A stretch of DNA of 33,326 nucleotides from Cyclobacterium sp. (GTDB taxonomy: Bacteria > Bacteroidota > Bacteroidia > Cytophagales > Cyclobacteriaceae): positions 1-33,326 of the forward strand of contig NZ_JABURL010000125.1 in assembly GCF_014762705.1 (NCBI RefSeq), written 5' to 3'. Positions 31,929 through 33,326 of the stretch are shown one piece after another. Positions within the stretch are counted from its first letter, which is position 1. The number at the start of each line of letters is the position of its first letter. Both the position numbers and the translations under genes were made by a program. The notes below the pieces were generated by a model. That model was not told the origin of the DNA and did no database searches. It saw only the letters and a program-made list of their open reading frames with translations.

Positions 31929-32668
31929 TACGCTGCCTGATTATAGACGATGAACCATTGGCACAGAACCTGCTGCAGGATTACCTGGAGGATTTTCCTG
32001 TTGTTCAGGTGGTTGGTGTTTGCAATGATGGATTTGAAGGGCATAAAGCCATCACTGAAATGCAGCCTGATCTGGTGTTTTTGGATATTCAAATGCCAAA
32101 AATAAATGGATTTGAAATGCTTGAATTTCTGGAAAACCCCCCAAAAGTCATCTTTACCACTGCTTATGATGCTTACGCAATCAAGGCATTTGATCAGCAA
32201 GCCCTGGATTATTTGTTGAAACCCTTTTCTAAGGAAAGGTTGAAACAAGCTTTGGATAAAGTGTTGAATGAAAACCATGAGTCAAGCGATTCCAGCATAA
32301 AATCCAATGCGCTAAATAGAGAGCACTTATCTGGAGAATATCTACGCCGTGTGGTGGTCAAAACAGGCAATAGAATCCACATCATTTCGGTAGAAGATAT
32401 CGCCTATGTTTCGGCAGACGGCGACTATGTTAAAATTTTCTCAGAGGGTAAACACTACCTGAAATTAACTACCATGGGCGATCTTGAAAAAATGCTGGAT
32501 CCCTTGGAGTTTATCAGGGTACACCGGTCTTATTTGGCCAATATTCTGGAAATAAGTAAAATAGAATCCTATCAAAAAGAAAATTACCTGGTATACCTTA
32601 AGGATGGCACCCAACTGCCAGTGAGCAAGTCGGGCATGGTAAAACTCAGAAAAGCTTTGAGGATCTAA
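31925..32668 (+). CDS. LytTR-family response regulator
   Basis: The 247-residue protein has a receiver domain (acidic pair Asp8-Asp9, phospho-acceptor Asp54 in VFLDIQM, FTTAYD, and YLLKPF) and a LytTR DNA-binding domain (about 140-245, with IAYVSADGDYVKIF, FIRVHRSYLAN and LPVSKSGMVKLRKAL). It is the output of the kinase encoded just upstream, from which it is translated with a 4-base overlap. Its targets are unknown; its own operon is the first candidate. Confidence 0.94.
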   Translation: MIRCLIIDDEPLAQNLLQDYLEDFPVVQVVGVCNDGFEGHKAITEMQPDLVFLDIQMPKINGFEMLEFLENPPKVIFTTAYDAYAIKAFDQQALDYLLKPFSKERLKQALDKVLNENHESSDSSIKSNALNREHLSGEYLRRVVVKTGNRIHIISVEDIAYVSADGDYVKIFSEGKHYLKLTTMGDLEKMLDPLEFIRVHRSYLANILEISKIESYQKENYLVYLKDGTQLPVSKSGMVKLRKALRI

Positions 32669-32721
32669 GAAGTTAAAGCCACCCGGTATTCAAAAAAACA
32701 TTGGAGAGGGGTGGAATAAAA

Positions 32722-32747
32722 AACGTCTTCCTTTTGAGGAAGACGTT
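32722..32747. terminator. Bidirectional Rho-independent terminator
   Basis: A perfect 10-bp stem AACGTCTTCC (32722-32731)/GGAAGACGTT (32738-32747) with loop TTTTGA has an A-run on its left and T-run on its right. It can end the LytTR operon from the left and the DUF2795 gene from the right. Confidence 0.9.
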
Positions 32748-32752
32748 GATTT

Positions 32753-32974
32753 TTAATATTCATCTTCGTTAAAGAAGAAATCATCTTTGGTTGGATAATC
32801 GGGCCAGATTTCCTCAATGTTTTCATAAGGTTCACCATCATCTTCCAACTCCTGAAGGTTTTCTACCACCTCTAACGGCGCCCCTGAACGGATAGCAAAG
32901 TCAATTAACTCATCTTTAGTGGCAGGCCACGGAGCGTCTTCCAAATAGGAGGCAAGTTCTAAAGTCCAATACAT
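32753..32974 (-). CDS. DUF2795 family small acidic protein
   Basis: The 73-residue, strongly acidic protein matches the DUF2795 pattern: LELASYLEDAPWPATKDELIDFAIRSG with the central Trp-Pro-Ala-Thr-Lys, then EVVENLQEL and a Asp/Glu/Tyr-rich tail. It is a conserved small protein in Bacteroidota with no known function. The stop is directly next to the shared terminator. A promoter element and a small leader hairpin lie upstream. Confidence 0.85.
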   Translation of the reverse strand: MYWTLELASYLEDAPWPATKDELIDFAIRSGAPLEVVENLQELEDDGEPYENIEEIWPDYPTKDDFFFNEDEY

Positions 32975-32995
32975 AGTCTACACAAGTTTATACGT

Positions 32996-33019
32996 CCCCT
33001 TGAACGGGGTGCAAAAATA
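32996..33019 (-). promoter_or_regulatory. TATTTTTG promoter element and leader hairpin of the DUF2795 gene
   Basis: On the minus strand TATTTTTG (33019-33012) fits TAnnTTTG. It is followed by a 4-bp GC hairpin CCCC-GTTCAA-GGGG (33009-32996), which would form at the very 5' end of the transcript, about 22 bases before the ATG at 32974. Confidence 0.5.
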
Positions 33020-33051
33020 TAAATTCTTTTTAAATCTCAACCAATTATGGT

Positions 33052-33267
33052 TCAATTGTTTGTAAGTTCTTTTAATATGTGGTTTTTAACATCGACTTTT
33101 CTTTTGTAGGCGCCGATTTTTCTTCGCATCATTTGGTCAAAACCATCCTCCTGGGTCCTGAAATTTTCCGCATTTTCTTTTACAGTGGTCAGTTCCAGCT
33201 GATCTCTCGCAATCAAATCTTTAAGTAAAACGGATTTGATGGAGATTTGCTCCTCAATAGGTTTATT
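33052..33267 (-). CDS. Small conserved-looking ORF without a normal start codon
   Basis: Between in-frame stops at 33268-33270 and 33052-33054 the minus strand encodes 71 residues with a protein-like make-up (NKPIEEQISIKSVLLKDL, then TTVKENAENF, QEDGFDQMMRRKIGAYKRK, ending LKELTNN). There is no ATG, GTG or TTG near the front; the first TTG is 18 codons in. The start region reads AAAATAAACC, which would be ATG AAA CC with one more G, so the start may be lost by a deletion. It may be a pseudogene, use a rare start, or the base call may be wrong. I do not recognise the family. Confidence 0.4.
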   Translation of the reverse strand, partial: NKPIEEQISIKSVLLKDLIARDQLELTTVKENAENFRTQEDGFDQMMRRKIGAYKRKVDVKNHILKELTNN

Positions 33268-33326
33268 TTAAAATCCAGGATATATTGAATCACAAAGAAT
33301 GTCAAGAAAGGATTTTTCAAAAACGA

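Overview
The window looks like a chromosome segment of a Bacteroidota bacterium, most likely a Cyclobacteriaceae-type marine or soil degrader. The inference rests on gene content (Tat-exported enolase-superfamily enzymes, a DUF2807/GIN-domain protein, LytTR two-component proteins with a LiaF-like partner, a DUF2795 protein, a DUF5060-type glycosidase) and on TAnnTTTG promoter elements just upstream of several start codons. No species-level marker is present.

Layout. 1-702: AT-rich, no supported gene. 703-4662 (minus): three consecutive Tat-signal enolase-superfamily sugar-acid dehydratase-like genes, probably one operon. 5154-7324: divergent outer-membrane beta-barrel gene and lipoprotein serpin. 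7337-7550: decayed sulfatase tail. 7595-9492 (minus): zinc formaldehyde dehydrogenase and a DoxX protein, each followed by a terminator-like hairpin. 9695-12347: secreted DUF5060 glycosidase and a GIN-domain protein. 12433-14625: cation-chloride cotransporter. 14626-15732: repeat-rich non-coding stretch. 15747-17016: small mobile-looking island with an intact MntA/HepT toxin-antitoxin pair, a palindrome-rich spacer, and a second toxin-antitoxin pair whose toxin is cut short by a stop codon. 17110-19566: KtrB/KtrA potassium uptake pair. 19902-22240 (minus): Nramp-like transporter lacking the canonical metal motifs, overlapping an Ldh_2-family dehydrogenase. 22316-27630: Ppx/GppA phosphatase, acyl-CoA carboxylase beta subunit, M42 aminopeptidase and a 2-hydroxyacid dehydrogenase. 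27647-30005: GufA-type ZIP metal transporter divergent from a DtxR/MntR-type regulator, with a palindrome between them, then ispD. 30122-32668: LiaF-like protein, LytS-type kinase and LytTR regulator. 32753-33267 (minus): DUF2795 protein and a small ORF with no normal start.

Working together. The left part suggests periplasmic processing of acidic sugars from polysaccharides (three exported dehydratases, an extracellular glycosidase, a sulfatase relic). The middle is rich in cation transport (CCC, KtrAB, Nramp-like, ZIP). The right end holds a probable envelope-stress circuit.

The strongest points for follow-up are: the exported enolase trio; a dispersed three-hairpin repeat (two copies) with compensating stem changes; the composite toxin-antitoxin island; the Nramp-like protein without its metal ligands; and the palindrome between the metal transporter and metal regulator. 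No CRISPR array, tRNA, rRNA or complete insertion sequence was seen.
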